Position numbers and translations under genes: made by a program | Shown here: piece by piece, positions 1 through 11,379 of the stretch | Layout of the letters: the number at the start of each line of letters is the position of its first letter | How positions within the stretch are numbered: the first letter of the stretch is position 1 | The notes under the pieces: generated by a model | Told to the model about the DNA's origin: nothing | Seen by the model: the letters and a program-made list of their open reading frames with translations, nothing else | The model's database searches: none | Assembly (NCBI GenBank): GCA_022605405.1 | Contig: JABYQQ010000040.1 | Coordinates: 1 to 64,000 of the forward strand | DNA length: 64,000 nt | Reading direction: 5' to 3' | Source of the DNA: Earliella scabrosa | Lineage: Eukaryota; Basidiomycota; Agaricomycetes; Polyporales; Polyporaceae

Positions 1-996
1 GGCTGGGCAGTGCCGTACTATCGGGTGCCAACCACGCAACTCCAGAATCCCGCTCTACCCCGACGTCCCCGACCAGATCCCTCGACTGCCCGTGTGGCGC
101 ACCTGTACATCCATCCGAAGAACGTCCTCGGGGAGGGCATGACCTCTTCCGTCTATCTGTCCCCGATGGCTCTCCCCGGACGAGAGAGGTGTGCTGTGGC
201 GGCGAAGGTTCCCGTCTCGCCAGAGCACCTCGAGGAGTTCGAGCAGGAGGGGAAGATGTACAGCCTCTTTCCGCAAGAACTCATGGAAGATACGCCGGCT
301 GGGCCTGCAGTTGTTCCGCAATTCTACGGCCTCTATCTTCCCATGCTGGACGATGACGCGCTCTCGCAAGAGCAGGGCAAGCGCGAAAGTGGACCCATAA
401 CCGAGGATGTAAAGGACCACCACAAGGGCGCCCCAGAGCCGATTCTTCTCATGGAGCCATGTGGAGGCTCCTCGGTCGCGGATTGTACCAAGATCACACT
501 CGCGCAGAGGTATGTCCTCGCTGGGATGACATGTAGGGCTTGTGGGGGATCGCTGACGGCGGCGTTGCACTATCAACTTAGAATGCAGTCACTTGCACTT
601 CTGGACCGTCTGCACGACGCGGGCTTCATCTTCGGCCACAGGAAGTTTCCCAAGAACGTCGTCGTCCAACCGGGGCCTCTCGACGCGCCGCCTGCCCAGC
701 GCACGTTCGACACGCCGAGCTTCCGGATTGTCGACTTCGCACCGACACTGTCGCTCGATGTCGAGCGTCGCGGGCGCCCCATCGATATTCACGCAGAGAT
801 GCGATTCAAGGAGTCCTGCGCGCTTGAGGCTGAACGGGCGAGGGAGGGATTAGAAAAGCTCAAACCCGGTGCGCTTCCGGATGATCCTCGACAAGCTTGG
901 GCTCTTAGAGTTATACGCGCGGGTGAAGCGCGTTTGATCGAGAATGCGCTGATCATGGACAATTACGCTGTGAAGAATGGACTTGTCGAGGCCTGA
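1..996 (+). CDS. Fungal protein-kinase-like protein with degenerate catalytic motifs, 5' partial
   Basis: The frame is open to the left edge and has no ATG near it (the first start-like codon is GTG at 10), so the 5' end lies outside the window. An intron at 510-581 (GTATGT...TTAG, 72 bp) is likely: removing it joins LAQR to MQSLALLDRLHDAG, the helix that precedes the kinase catalytic loop. The glycine-rich-like segment is LGEGMTSSVYLSP, with a candidate lysine in AAKVPV. The catalytic-loop region reads GFIFGHRKFPKNVVVQPGPL, so the usual HRD-type Asp is not evident, although the Asn before VVVQPG is kept. The metal-binding DFG is DFAP. The overall layout matches the small kinase-like proteins common in basidiomycetes. 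The changes suggest a pseudokinase or a phosphotransferase-like fold rather than an active kinase. No neighbour shows its role. Confidence 0.6.
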   Translation, partial: GWAVPYYRVPTTQLQNPALPRRPRPDPSTARVAHLYIHPKNVLGEGMTSSVYLSPMALPGRERCAVAAKVPVSPEHLEEFEQEGKMYSLFPQELMEDTPAGPAVVPQFYGLYLPMLDDDALSQEQGKRESGPITEDVKDHHKGAPEPILLMEPCGGSSVADCTKITLAQRYVLAGMTCRACGGSLTAALHYQLRMQSLALLDRLHDAGFIFGHRKFPKNVVVQPGPLDAPPAQRTFDTPSFRIVDFAPTLSLDVERRGRPIDIHAEMRFKESCALEAERAREGLEKLKPGALPDDPRQAWALRVIRAGEARLIENALIMDNYAVKNGLVEA

Positions 997-1119
997 TGGC
1001 TCAGTACCTATGTAGCACACATACAAAGTTCATGTAGAGACTGAATGTGCACAGGCGCAGAGCGACGAGGTCTCCTCTGTAACGCCACCGTCACCGTATG
1101 AATGTTGCCCGGGATCGGA

Positions 1120-2275
1120 TCAAACTCTCGTTACCGTCCACTGCATGATCCAGAACTCCTCCTTGCTCCCCTCGACCGACTGCCGATCTCCGGGAACAAG
1201 TCGCGCGTCGACCTTGACCGTCCCCTTCCGGAATATCTCGCCGTCCCACAGCGCGGACCAGCTCTCGGGCGAGTGGTAGAACATCTTGTACTCCTCCCCC
1301 GCAAACGTCTCCATCCTAGTGCCCTTCTCCGGCCAGCCCCTGTGGAAGCCGATGATCATCGATCCGGGCTCGGGGGAGAGCAGTCCGGCGATGGCACGCG
1401 CAAGGTAGGCGTGCGCGGACTCGGTGTCGAAGAGGTGGAAGACCGCGCAGATGCTCACGACCGAGGCGCGCCCGCGGAGTTCGTTGAGGGTCGCGATCTG
1501 CGAGAGTGTGGGGCAGGGTGCAGAGGGTGGCTGGGCGTAGACTGGCTCGACTGTCTCGAGGAACGCGGAGTCGAACACGTCGCCGTTGAGGAACAGAACG
1601 GGAAAGGACTTGGGCGTCGTGTTGAAGAGTCTATGACCCAGCGTCCAGAACTCTATGTTGGATTCAGTGTCTGTTGGTAGTGGCGTGGCGGTGAGGAGAA
1701 GGGAGACTTGCCTGGGACGATGTCTACTGCGACGATGGAGTCGGCTGGATAACCGTCGATTATAGCCTTTCTGACATCGTTTCCGACTATTGAATCTGTT
1801 GAGTACCACTGGGACAGGCTCGAGCATGAACATGACGTACAGCAGCTTCCAACCTCGACCATGATCGGGTCCCGGCGTGTTCTCCCAATGTCAAGCAGTT
1901 GATCGTATCCAGGAAGCCGTGCAAGGCGGAGTCTGTCGAGGCGAACAGTCAAGATAATCTGCCCGGCAGGTCAGAGCCAAAGTCACAAGAGCGAACGTAC
2001 TTCGTAAATGCGAAGTCCCTTATGCATGGGTACGCGTGCTTCTGCACTTCATGGTCAGAGAGGATCGTCTTACACACATATTCAGGAGAACGTGCGTTGT
2101 AGGCTTCATGCTGTATCTCGATGACGTGAGCTTTCAGCCGTTCCTCGTCCTTGATGCCTGAGGCGGTCTTGAAGAACTCGAGAGCGTCCCCATCCAAATG
2201 GTAGAACCGCTCGACGCCGTTGATTGGAAGATGACAGGCGTAAACTGCAGGACGTTCAGCAAGTACGCCAGGCAT
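1120..2275 (-). CDS. SAM-dependent class I methyltransferase (MT1)
   Basis: This is a basidiomycete methyltransferase-domain protein of about 280 aa. In reading order the exons carry an N-terminal helix (ALEFFKTASGI), a YPCIRDFAFTK motif, the SAM-binding motif I VEVGSCFGNDVRKA, an EFWTLGHRLF segment, the LLSPEPGSMIIG strand and loop, SPESWSALWDG, and the terminal WTVTRV. Introns read out in frame at about 2042-2095, after FAFTK, inside the motif I codon for Phe, and at 1671-1711. The first and last of these appear to use GC-AG donors (GCACGT and GCAAGT). The substrate is unknown. Relatives are often found near terpenoid or other tailoring genes, and two P450s lie 10 kb away, but the link is inferred. 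The start at 2275 is the first ATG giving the full N-terminal helix. Confidence 0.7.
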
Positions 2276-2678
2276 GCCAGAGAATGCCAGAGTAGTAAGT
2301 GGAGAAAGCAGCGGTGATGTGATGACTTTCGGGCTACATGTACCCTCATGAGAAGGTTAGAGTTTGGCGGGGCCGCAAGACAGATGCCGTACTAGCCGTG
2401 CTTGAGATGCCCTTCAGCGCCATGGCGGCGCGGTGCCTACCTCACGAGGTACAACGCTGTGAAGGCTATGTCGCAATATAGAAGGAGGAACAGACGACCC
2501 ACAGAGTTCCGCGTGTATTGATTGAAAGCCGACTTGAACCGCATGAGACCGGCTACGTCGATAGAACAAGATACAATATAATGACATATACCAACGGTAT
2601 CGCAGCTACGGAGCATCATAATCAGACACTCTCAGTCTCTCCATAGAGGTTTAGGGCTCACCTGGAAGCTTCCCTTTC

Positions 2679-3742
2679 TCATAGTCTCGTCACCATCCAA
2701 TCCATGACCGAGCGCCTCCCCCCGTCCTCGCTATCAGCCTCAGGCTCGATCAGAACCGCCTTCACTTCCACTGTACCCTTCTGAAAGAGTCCACCATCCC
2801 ACAGCTCGGTCCAACTTTCAAGAGAGTGATGCGCATCTCCTCCGTCTGACATGACCTTGCTATTCTTATCCGAGCGCACAAAGTGTGCGCCTATAATCAT
2901 CGAACCTGGCTCAGGTGATAGCAAGCCGGCGATAGCACGGGCCAGTTGCAGCTGACGCGCCTCGTCAAGCGTGTCGAAGATAAAACACGCGCTCACGACT
3001 GAGACTTGCCCGTGCAGCGGGTTGAGCGAGGCCAAGGAGGAGAGGACCGGGGCAGGGGAGGAAGGCGGGGTATAGAAGGGGTATACAGCTTCCAGGAAGT
3101 AGGGACTGAAGATGTCGCCTGTCAGGTAAGGAATATCTGACATGGACGTGTTGTTCACGCCGAGTGTTTCTATTCGCGACACCACAGTCAATCTGGGGAC
3201 ATCACATTCCGTCCTCGACGACACCCACCTGACTGGATACCCGTAGCGATCACACTCCATCCCGGATAGCCGCCCTCGACCGCCTTCCGAGCACTGTTCC
3301 CGACTGCGAAGTACTGAGTGTTCAGCACGCGGTCCTCCTGAGCGATATTACACATACAGTCGCATCCTATGTCGAGGAATATTGGATTCTTGCGCCTTCT
3401 CCCAACCTCGAGCACTTTGTCGTAGCCACGCAGGCGCGACAAATCAAGGCTGCAACAGCATCAGTTCCGTAGATCTCTTCCTGCTTTCGGGACGTACTTC
3501 GAAAATGCAGAGCCATGACTCGTAGACGAGGTCTGGAGCTGGGTTGTCCCTTAGTCGAGTACTCATTGTAGTCAAAAATAACATACCGTAGGCGCCTCAC
3601 GATACGTGCCCGACGTGGGTGCATTGATCGCGATATCTCGTTCCTCGGTACTGCTCTTGAACAACCGCGGCTCACTCGAGGATCGCGGATCGCGGGCGAA
3701 GGAGGATAGAGGGACAGACGTAGGGGTGAGTAGTCCTAGCAT
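2679..3742 (-). CDS. SAM-dependent methyltransferase paralogue (MT2), N-terminus diverged
   Basis: MT2 is a diverged paralogue of MT1 in the same orientation. The terminal exon (2679 to about 3175) has GDIFSPYFLEAVYPFY, LLSPEPGSMIIGAH, a tryptophan-rich SLESWTELWDG and the end WMVTRL. Upstream, LSRLRGYDKVLEVG and motif I (FLDIGCDFGNSARKA) are split by an intron at exactly the same codon as in MT1, which supports common descent. A further exon reads HGSAFSNLDLSRL, where MT1 has IRDFAFTKLRLARL. The proposed first exon, starting at the ATG at 3740-3742, aligns only loosely with the family and lacks the normal YPCIR motif. The N-terminal third may therefore be decaying or mis-modelled. Substrate unknown. 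Confidence 0.55.
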
Positions 3743-4189
3743 GGCGACTGCACGGTCAGAACTCAGAACCGGGGTAGATGACCGACTATATACTCGCTCT
3801 CGGAGCTTGACGTCCCTACTGCCGCCGAACGACAAAAATGGCACCAGGGCTCCAACTTCGCCGAGAGACTGGAAAGTATTCAGGTACGTACCCGCAGAGG
3901 TCGGGACATCGAAGTGTGTCTGTACCTGCCGTTCATGAGAGCAGGGCCTAGACGCATGGGGGGCACGTAGAGGAACTGTCAGCAATGTCATTGGCGGGTG
4001 AGTTATCCAACGATACGCCGCCATCGAGAGCAATGTACAACCGCGACAACTTCTTACCGGTCTAAGCAAAGTTTCTTGCAAAGAGAGTCCACGTCTTGAT
4101 GATCATGAGGCTGAGTATGAGGCCAAGTCGAGTACAAGCGAAGGGAGCACTCGCCCGGGCCTCGGCGTCTTTCGGTGCTATTGCACGCG

Positions 4190-4305
4190 ATCCACGGGGC
4201 GTTTGGGTTTGCCTGTCATGAGTGCCACCGACGAGCATGGAGCCAGGTTCAGGGGAAGGGTGATCAGCGATCGCACTCGCGGGCTGTACTTCACAGTGGG
4301 AACGC
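4190..4305 (-). pseudogene. Relic of a third methyltransferase
   Basis: A short minus-strand stretch reads ASAIADHPSPEPGSMLVGG followed by THDRQTQ. This matches the LARAIAGLLSPEPGSMIIGAH block of MT1 and MT2, but neither motif I nor the SPESW..LWDG block can be found around it. It lies directly upstream of MT2, so it is best read as the remains of a third tandem copy. Confidence 0.6.
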
Positions 4306-4509
4306 TGAGCCTTGGACTTGGTGAGGCGAATCGTGAGAATCTCGATTAGTCCTTCACGAGCTTGAGCACATCCTCCGGCGTGCGAATCCGAGTTTCGGGC
4401 AGGCTGGTGACCGCTATATTCGGTTGGTCAATTCTCGAGGGCACTGAAACAGTACTCCATAGCTGGATATAGCATCCAAGACGAAGGTCCGCTACCTAAC
4501 AGCTTCACC

Positions 4510-6900
4510 CTAGATAGGCTCAGCGAGGCTGAGCTGCGTTACGAAGTCCATTGCCTCCTTGCGGAACGTATCGGGAATAACTTTCAAAGATATCTCGCCA
4601 TCCACGAACGCGAGCAGCTGAGGCGATCGCGTGGTATACTCTGGCCAATAAGTTTGAGGTCCGCCGTTGGGGTCAAGGGTGTTGACGAAGCCGATGAGGA
4701 AGTCTGTCATGTCGCCTCCACCGAAGACGTTTGCAAGCTCAGTTGTGTGTGCCTGAACACGCACACTCGCTTAGCGAGAGGTGAGGGAGATTTAATTCGA
4801 AAGTACTTACCGCGCCGAGCCCACGTACTTTATTGCGCTCACTCACTGATAGTAGGTCAGCTGTTGACTAGCGAGACAAAGATGTCGTCACTCACAGAAC
4901 GAGCGTACGACTTGCTTCCCTGCCCGCTGGTCGAGAAGGAAGCGCCTCGTTGCCTGGAAGATGTAGTCGCCCTGAAAGGCGGCGAGGCGCTTGAACTCGG
5001 GGGTGAATGCGAACGCGTTCCCGGTGCCAAACGGAGAGCCAGCGACCGGGTTGGCTGGGTAGAGTTCCAGCAAGCGCGCGATGGTAGTGTCAGATGCGTT
5101 GGGGAAGAAGGTACTCTTGATGAAGGATGCCGCATCTTGCTCAGTCCTGAGTACGAATGACAATTACTAGTTAGCTGTTGGCGAGCACAGGGCGCTGGAC
5201 ACGAACGTTAGATCGAGGTGGGACAAAGTGAACAGCGTTCCTTCGTCTTCGCAAGATCCTGAAAGATACGATTTCAGTGCAGACCGGGATGGAATAAACA
5301 GGAGAGCGACTGACCGAGCACGAAGGGTACATCAGCAACACTACCCTCTACAACCAACGTTTGCGGATGATCACGTAGAAACACGCCATCCGCATGGGGC
5401 ATCCACGGTGTGTTCAGCGTCTACAAGGCAGTTGACAAGGTCTCGACTCTCGGAGGAATACGTGCCGTGGACACACACCTGATAAAAAGTGGGCGTTTTA
5501 TTCTGGGCAACAACTATTCGCTCCATAGGGACTTCCCGAAGACACTCGAGCGCATCCTTCGCGGTGGCACATCCGACCTCCGATGCGATGAAGTCGAACG
5601 TTCCCTGGAGCTTGGAAAGGTCTCCGGTAGGGAGGGCTGAGCCAGATTCCATCCATCCAGCGCGGAAGAGGCCTTCGGTATTACCACCATTGGTGAGCAT
5701 CTGGAACGCAACAGCTTGGCTACCCGCGCTCTCTCCCCAGCTAATACATGGTCAGTCTGATGGTACGATTTCTCGCAGGTCATCTCACATTGTGACTTTG
5801 CGAGGGTCTCCGCCGAACGCTTCGATGTGCCTCTGAACCCATCGAAGTGCTTCGCGCTCTGTGGTTGAGTGTGAGTGCGGCATCCTCTTGTAAAACAAGA
5901 GCATCGGCTTACGATCATGTAGTCCAAGATTGCCAATACCCGCATTTTGTACCTCGCGCCCACCTAAGAACCCGAAAGCTGGGGTTCATCAGCATGACGT
6001 CCCACGATAAATCTATGATGGACACACCGCTTAATCTACAAACTACAGTCAGCATCGACCTTCAAGAAGGGCAAACGGGGACCCCTACCGATAGTTCATA
6101 GATACGAAGATCACAGGTTGTCCGATTTCAATAGATCGGTTCACGACCACCGCACCTGGCCGACTGTAAACAGGCTATTCAGAGTCGAGTCTGATTATAG
6201 ACCAGGGAGCGTACGCACACCGCATTCGACCCTACTTGGTAACCACCTAGTCAAACCGTCAGCTGTCGAAGTCGGGTCTTCGGATGTAGCAGCGACGAAC
6301 CGCCATATATCCACTAGAAGATAGGTGAGTAGATAGGTGAGCACAATCCGGAAGCCATGTTACTTAGCACTCACAGCTGCGACTGGAAGCTTGGCTCCGG
6401 GGCGAGTACCAGCTGGGATGATGACGTTGATGTTGAGACCTAGGGGTTCGTATGATCAACAGTGACAGATATAACGCAATTAAGCCACCCACAGTCTTCG
6501 CTTTGGGGTACATTCGGCCCTGCTCGCATAGCTACAAGGAACTCTGCGATCTCAGGAGGGAAGTCCGATGGCACGGTGGGCGGAGTAACTGTCTGCTGTA
6601 TGCACTGGTTGCCGAAGACCGTCGCATTGATGATACCCGTGTACCTCGTCATTGGCTTAGGAAGTTGAAGACGCAACTTCCCAACGCTGTATCAATGTTA
6701 TCCGTGCTGATCGTGAACAGAGGGGAAGAGACGCACGGAGCTTGAGCAAATGGTATCCCAAGGAAGGACGTCGTCCTGCCATCTGTTGTGCCTATGACAG
6801 TCGCGCGGTCAAGCCTCACAGTCTGGGGTCGTGTGGAATGGAAGGCTGATGAGAGGCAGACCAGAGCAAGAACGTATAGGATCGCTCCATGGAGAGTCAT
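4510..6900 (-). CDS. Secreted type-B carboxylesterase/lipase (CE1)
   Basis: CE1 is an alpha/beta-hydrolase of the carboxylesterase type B / Candida rugosa lipase-like family, about 540 aa over roughly ten exons with ~50-bp introns. It begins with a signal peptide (MTLHGAILYVLALVCLSSAF). Next come VRLDRATVIGTTDGRTTSF, LGIPFAQAP and the GGGY oxyanion loop, split by introns near 6250-6325. The nucleophile elbow is WGESAGSQ near 5730-5745, the acid segment is EDEGTLF near 5245, and the catalytic His lies in AAHTTEL near 4755. Cysteine pairs typical of the family are visible (NQCIQQ with SEDC; GCATAKDALEC). It should hydrolyse acyl or aryl esters outside the cell; the substrate cannot be told. The first exon's ATG sits 39 bp downstream of a TATA-like box. 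CE2 follows in tandem. Confidence 0.85.
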
Positions 6901-6938
6901 CTTTCAGGCGTCGCTGGGCATCCCCACACGAGACATGG

Positions 6939-6946
6939 TTTATATA
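6939..6946 (-). promoter_or_regulatory. TATA-like box of CE1
   Basis: TATATAAA on the minus strand, 39 bp upstream of the CE1 start codon. The other carboxylesterases have comparable boxes about 40-80 bp upstream. Confidence 0.45.
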
Positions 6947-7557
6947 TCGCTCATGGACCTTCAGTCCGCTGCAGAACCTCCCATTAGCACATGCCGTATG
7001 CAGTGAGTATAAGACTAACATACCGCCATTTGCTGCTAAAATAGCTTACTATGACTCATGAGCTCTAGAATGCGGATCGCGAGATACAGCTTCCGTTCAG
7101 TCTCACATGTGGTGATCAGAGGGTCGTCATCTCCACCGGAACGCCGTGTGTATCTCATGCTGCGGCGCACAATTCATGAACGTGACCATATGTCGAAGCG
7201 TCATGGCACTCCGTTGGAGGTAAGGAGGGGAAGATCATGTTGCGGGCCGCGGACGGAGACAGGAGCTCCGTCTGTTCGCGTGAGGCATTGTTCCCAAGCC
7301 TTCGTCTTCATGGCAAGAGCGTACAGTTGTTCCATGTCGCAGACGAATGGTGCAAGACTCGAGGTTAAGGCAAGACCAGGGCAAGACGGCCCGGGACAGT
7401 GGTGGACGCCACGTCACCCGCACCTAGTGTTGGGCGTCTACATGGCGTTGCGTCTGGGTTCGAACCTCGCAGAGTGCAAATATTGTGCTTTTGCGCGACG
7501 TGGGTCATTGCTTCGAATGAACACAACGCGTACATCCTCAATAGCACAACGTAATCG
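6947..7557. other. Intergenic spacer between CE1 and CE2
   Basis: CE1 upstream region and CE2 downstream region. No convincing gene is seen. A GGGTTCGAACC sequence near 7456 resembles a tRNA B box but has no matching A box or cloverleaf. Confidence 0.5.
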
Positions 7558-10041
7558 CTAGAGAGGTACAGCGAGTGTCAAATCAGTCAGAAAGTCGGTG
7601 CCCTCCTTGCGGAACGTGTCCCGGATGAGCCTCAACGGGGTCTCTCCCTCCACGAAGCCGAGTAGTTCAGGCGACTCGGTAGTGTAAGCGGGCCAGTGGA
7701 TCTGCGGTCCACCATTCGGGTCGAGCGTGTTGACGAAGCGAACAAAGAGATCCGTCAGGTCACCTCCCCCAAAGATATTTGGGAGTTCTGTGGTGTGCGT
7801 CTGCGGATATACAGGAAACATGGCAGCATGAGTGCACAGACGCTGCGTTGAGCGAGAAACATACTGCGCCAAGTCCCGGAATCTTGTTGCGCTCGTTGAC
7901 TGAGAGAGCTTCCATCAGCAAAAGACACGAAAAGGTGATGAGAGGTACCCACAGAATGCGCGCACCACGCTCTTCTGCTTCCCTGCGCGTTGACTTAGGA
8001 GGAAGCGCCGTGTCCCCTGGTAGAAGAGGTCGCCCTGAAAGGCTGATATGCGTTTGAACCCAGGCGTGAACGCAAATGCGTCTCCGGTTCCGAATGGAGA
8101 GCCTGCGGCGGGGTCCGCCGGGTACAGCTGGAACAGGCGTGCAATCGCAGTGTCGGATGCGTTAGGAAAGAAGTTGTCCTTGATGTATGTCTCGGCCTCT
8201 TCGTTCGTCCTGTGTCCACGAGTCTCATCAACACAGAGAACAGACGAAAAGGCTTAGAATGAGAGTTGTACTGACGTGAGGTTGAGAGACGAGAGGGAGA
8301 AGAGGGTTCCTTCATCTTCACAGTTAGCTGAAGATCCACACGTCGGTCAATTGGGCGAGAGAGAGGTGCGAGTTGAACTTACAGCTGACAAAGGGTATAT
8401 CAGCCATACGTCCCTCTATGATGAGCTTTTGGGGGTTGTCTGTCAAGAAAACGCCGTCCGCCTTAGGCATGTAGGGCGTAACAAGGGACTGCACGAGCGA
8501 TTAGCCTCTAACGATCGCGAGACACTCGAATAATGCCACTTGACTCACCGTGAACGACAAGAACGCAGGTGTCTTGTCCATAGCGGCTGTGAACCGCTCT
8601 GTGGGCACCTCGCGAAGACAAACGAGAGGATCTCGTGCGCCAGAGCAGCCGGTCTCTGACACTATGAAGTCGAAATTAGGCTGCAAGCTCGAGAAGTCGC
8701 TAGTCGAGAGAGCAGAGCCCGACTCCATCCAAGCTGCGCGGAAGAGCCCTTCGGTGTCGCCGTTGTTTGTGATCATCTGGTAGTTTACGGAGCGACTACC
8801 TGCGCTTTGTCCCCATCTGAGGCGGAGGAGGTAGCATGTGTATCATGTGAGAATACGTCACGGCACATCCAGACTACGAAGTTTGGGACGAACATGGTCA
8901 CTTTCGTGGGGTCTCCGCCGAATGCCTTAATATGCTTGTTCACCCATCGCAAAGCTTCACGTTCTGCAGCGATACGAAAAGTACGTGACTGTTCCACAGA
9001 TATGCTGAAAGACGGTACTCACGATCATGCAGTCCAAGGTTGCCAAGCCCTGCCTGCTGGATCTCTTTCCCGCCCAGAAACCCGTACGCTAGACAAACAT
9101 GAGCAAGACCCATTCGCGACAGAAACGAGGGAGAGCATACCGCTCAGCCTATCATGCCCCATTGTGAGACATCGCACGGGTGGAGGATACAGTCTCAGCG
9201 TACCGGTAGTTCATTGACACAAAAATCACTGGCTGGTTGATCTCGATAGATCTGTTCACGACCGCAGCTCCGGGACGGCTAGTAGACACTACTGTGAGAG
9301 GGATTCCGTAGCTGTCTATGAGTAATGCCTACACGGCATTGGAACCAACTTGAAATCCTCCTGCCATCGGTGATATTAAGCAGATACTATTGTAACCTGG
9401 ACTAGGAGAGGACGTACCGCCATAGAACCACTAAATATTCGCATTCATCGTTGCTACAAACCATCTCAGTAGGAGTGTGGATAAGTGCTCACAACGGCAA
9501 TTGGGAGCTTCGCTCCCGGCCGGGTACCCGCAGGAACGATGACGTTGAGGTTGAGGCCTAGTACCCGTGATAACGCTGTTAGTACGTCTCGACGAACTCG
9601 AGATACCAAAACCTCACAGTCTTCACTCTGAGGGATGTCCAGCGGTGTTCCCATAGGCTCGACGAACGCTCTGAGCTCAGGAGGGACATTCGGAGGAAGT
9701 GCTGGAGAGTCCATCTTCTGCTGGATGCATTGGTTGCCGAAAGCCGTGGCATTGATGATCCCTGTATGTCTCGCGATTGGCCGGGGAAGCTGTAAGCGGA
9801 GCCTTCCTACACTGCGCCCCAATAGACGATATTAGTTGTAATGTGATCGCGTTGACTGAAGAACATACGGAGGCTGAGCAAAGGGGATACCGAGGAAGGA
9901 GGTGCTTGGGCCCTCAGTGATACCGATAACGGTCGCGTCACCGAGCTTCACGGTTGGAGGCCTCGCCGGAGACGCAGCGCGAACGAAGCCAATCAGCGCG
10001 CAGAGTGCAAGAAATGCTGAGATACTACGTATACGAGGCAT
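7558..10041 (-). CDS. Secreted type-B carboxylesterase/lipase (CE2, GQSAG variant)
   Basis: CE2 is closely similar to CE1 in order and intron positions. A signal peptide (MPRIRSISAFLALCALIGFV) is followed by VKLGDATVIGITEG, LGIPFAQPPY, the oxyanion loop YGGGFQVGSNA (near 9360-9440), the nucleophile elbow WGQSAGSRS (near 8795-8815), EDEGTLFSLS (near 8310) and the catalytic-His segment HTTELPNIFGGGD (near 7790). The usual GESAG is GQSAG: the nucleophile Ser is kept and the preceding Glu is Gln. Conserved Cys residues are present (NQCIQQ, SEDC, GCSGARDPLVC). The ATG at 10039-10041 was chosen because it opens the signal peptide, although the frame is open further upstream. A TATA-like AATATAAG lies about 42 bp upstream. 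Probably an active secreted esterase. Confidence 0.85.
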
Positions 10042-10367
10042 TGTTGACGCGGCGCAGCCCCGTAAGACTGAGGACAAGTCGCTTATATTGCGCAAGGAGG
10101 TGTCTATTTTGACCACGATGATTCCCATCAGCCACGCTGAGAACACTACATGGAGATCACTCACCAAAGCAATGATAAGAATAGGACGCAATAGCCTATG
10201 TCTAGTGCAGCGAAGCGCGTTTTTGCAGCTGTGTTTGGTCGAGAAGGTGTCTCACGAGACGGTCAGGAGGGCGACATTCCCACCAGGGCATCATTCTGAC
10301 CAATAGACTTACATACTGGACCTTACCGTCTCGGCACCATTCACGCAGTGTTGGCGCACGAGCAGTC

Positions 10368-10784
10368 TCAGTGAAGCCGATGTATCCGCGAGGCTGGCCA
10401 TCGTCTCGCGGATACATCTGTAGCCAAGCGGATACATCCGTGTTCATCGCCCATAGGAGCGCAAAAACACGGGCGGGATTCGAACTCGAGAACTCTAGAA
10501 CGCCCAATCGCCCCCACCCGTCCCTCATGGTGGGCCTCGTCGAAGTGCCAGGTGTGTGTGCCACCGTCTTCGTCATGGTCCTCAGCAGCCTCAGGATCGT
10601 CGTCGATCTCGGCCATCGCCTCGGGATCGAGGCCTTCGTCGGGCTGATGGAAGTCAGAACCATGTTCTTCATTGTAGAACGTGTCACTAGCGTAGGCCAC
10701 GCGACGAGCCAATTCGCGAGGATGGATGTCGGCGTCGGGCGAAGGTCGGGTCCTCACCATGGTCGTCATGATCGAGAAGAGCAA
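10368..10784 (-). CDS. Hypothetical acidic protein inside the repeat element
   Basis: An open frame of 138 aa with an ATG start and an acidic, His-rich middle (IDDDPEAAEDHDEDGG, then HTWHFDEAHHEG). Its C-terminal part runs through the B-box-like and GATACATC motifs of the left repeat module, so at least that end is probably non-coding repeat. No family is recognised. It may be an exon of one unit with the upstream open frame at 10798-11229. Confidence 0.25.
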   Translation of the reverse strand: MLFSIMTTMVRTRPSPDADIHPRELARRVAYASDTFYNEEHGSDFHQPDEGLDPEAMAEIDDDPEAAEDHDEDGGTHTWHFDEAHHEGRVGAIGRSRVLEFESRPCFCAPMGDEHGCIRLATDVSARRWPASRIHRLH

Positions 10785-10797
10785 CTAGGTTGATGAC

Positions 10798-11229
10798 CTA
10801 GTTAGCAACAAGCCGATTGCGGAGAGGATCATCAATCGTACCAGTGGGGTGGCTGCTCGAAGGCGTCGTGGCAAGCTGTGGGTATGTCTGAGTATCCATC
10901 CGTGTTCTAGGGTAAGAGACACGTACCCCTGCAACATGTGGAGGAGCGGGGAGCTGCGAGATTTGATAGTGTAAGATACGTGGCTGTGCACGAGGCGCTC
11001 GACTGGGCGGGGGCTGCATGGACTGAGGTGCAAGGGCAGATTGCTGCGAGGACGCGCGGGCGGGAGTACTGCCATAGGTCGCTCGGGGGATAGCAGAGTC
11101 GGGAAGGTTGCGCACGGGAGGACCGGCCCGGGGGTCTGGATGAGGCGTACTAGCAAGGGTAGAGGTCCCGCTCCGAGCGGTAGGAATCTGAAAGCTGTCA
11201 GCGTGGATTACGGCTCCAGGAGGCATCAC
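10798..11229 (-). CDS. Hypothetical Pro/Ser/Arg-rich protein inside the repeat element
   Basis: A 143-aa open frame of low-complexity composition, rich in Pro, Ser, Ala, Thr and Arg, with no recognisable domain. It is in the same orientation as the next frame downstream (10784-10368) and lies between the two inverted modules. It could be element cargo or a chance open frame in GC-rich DNA. Confidence 0.2.
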   Translation of the reverse strand: MMPPGAVIHADSFQIPTARSGTSTLASTPHPDPRAGPPVRNLPDSAIPRATYGSTPARASSQQSALAPQSMQPPPSRAPRAQPRILHYQISQLPAPPHVAGVRVSYPRTRMDTQTYPQLATTPSSSHPTGTIDDPLRNRLVAN

Positions 11230-11379
11230 AACCGTACTTGCTGGTTGTTCACCCGCGCAGGAGTTTGAAAGGTATTGCGGGCATCAGCAAGCCGTTGAGC
11301 CGTTGCTGGAGAGAGACGACGCCCCCGCGAAGGGCAACAGACAAAGTGCTATAAGACATTAATAGTGCATTCCAGTAAA

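Noticed and set aside
3606..3938. Plus-strand open frame opposite MT2 exon 1
   Set aside because: No domain, and it overlaps the methyltransferase model on the other strand.
4340..4440. Minus-strand open stretch ending in TPEDVLKLVKD and TAA
   Set aside because: It looks like a protein C-terminus, but no upstream exon could be joined and no family is recognised.
7450..7475. GGGTTCGAACC tRNA B-box-like sequence
   Set aside because: No A box at suitable distance and no cloverleaf can be drawn.
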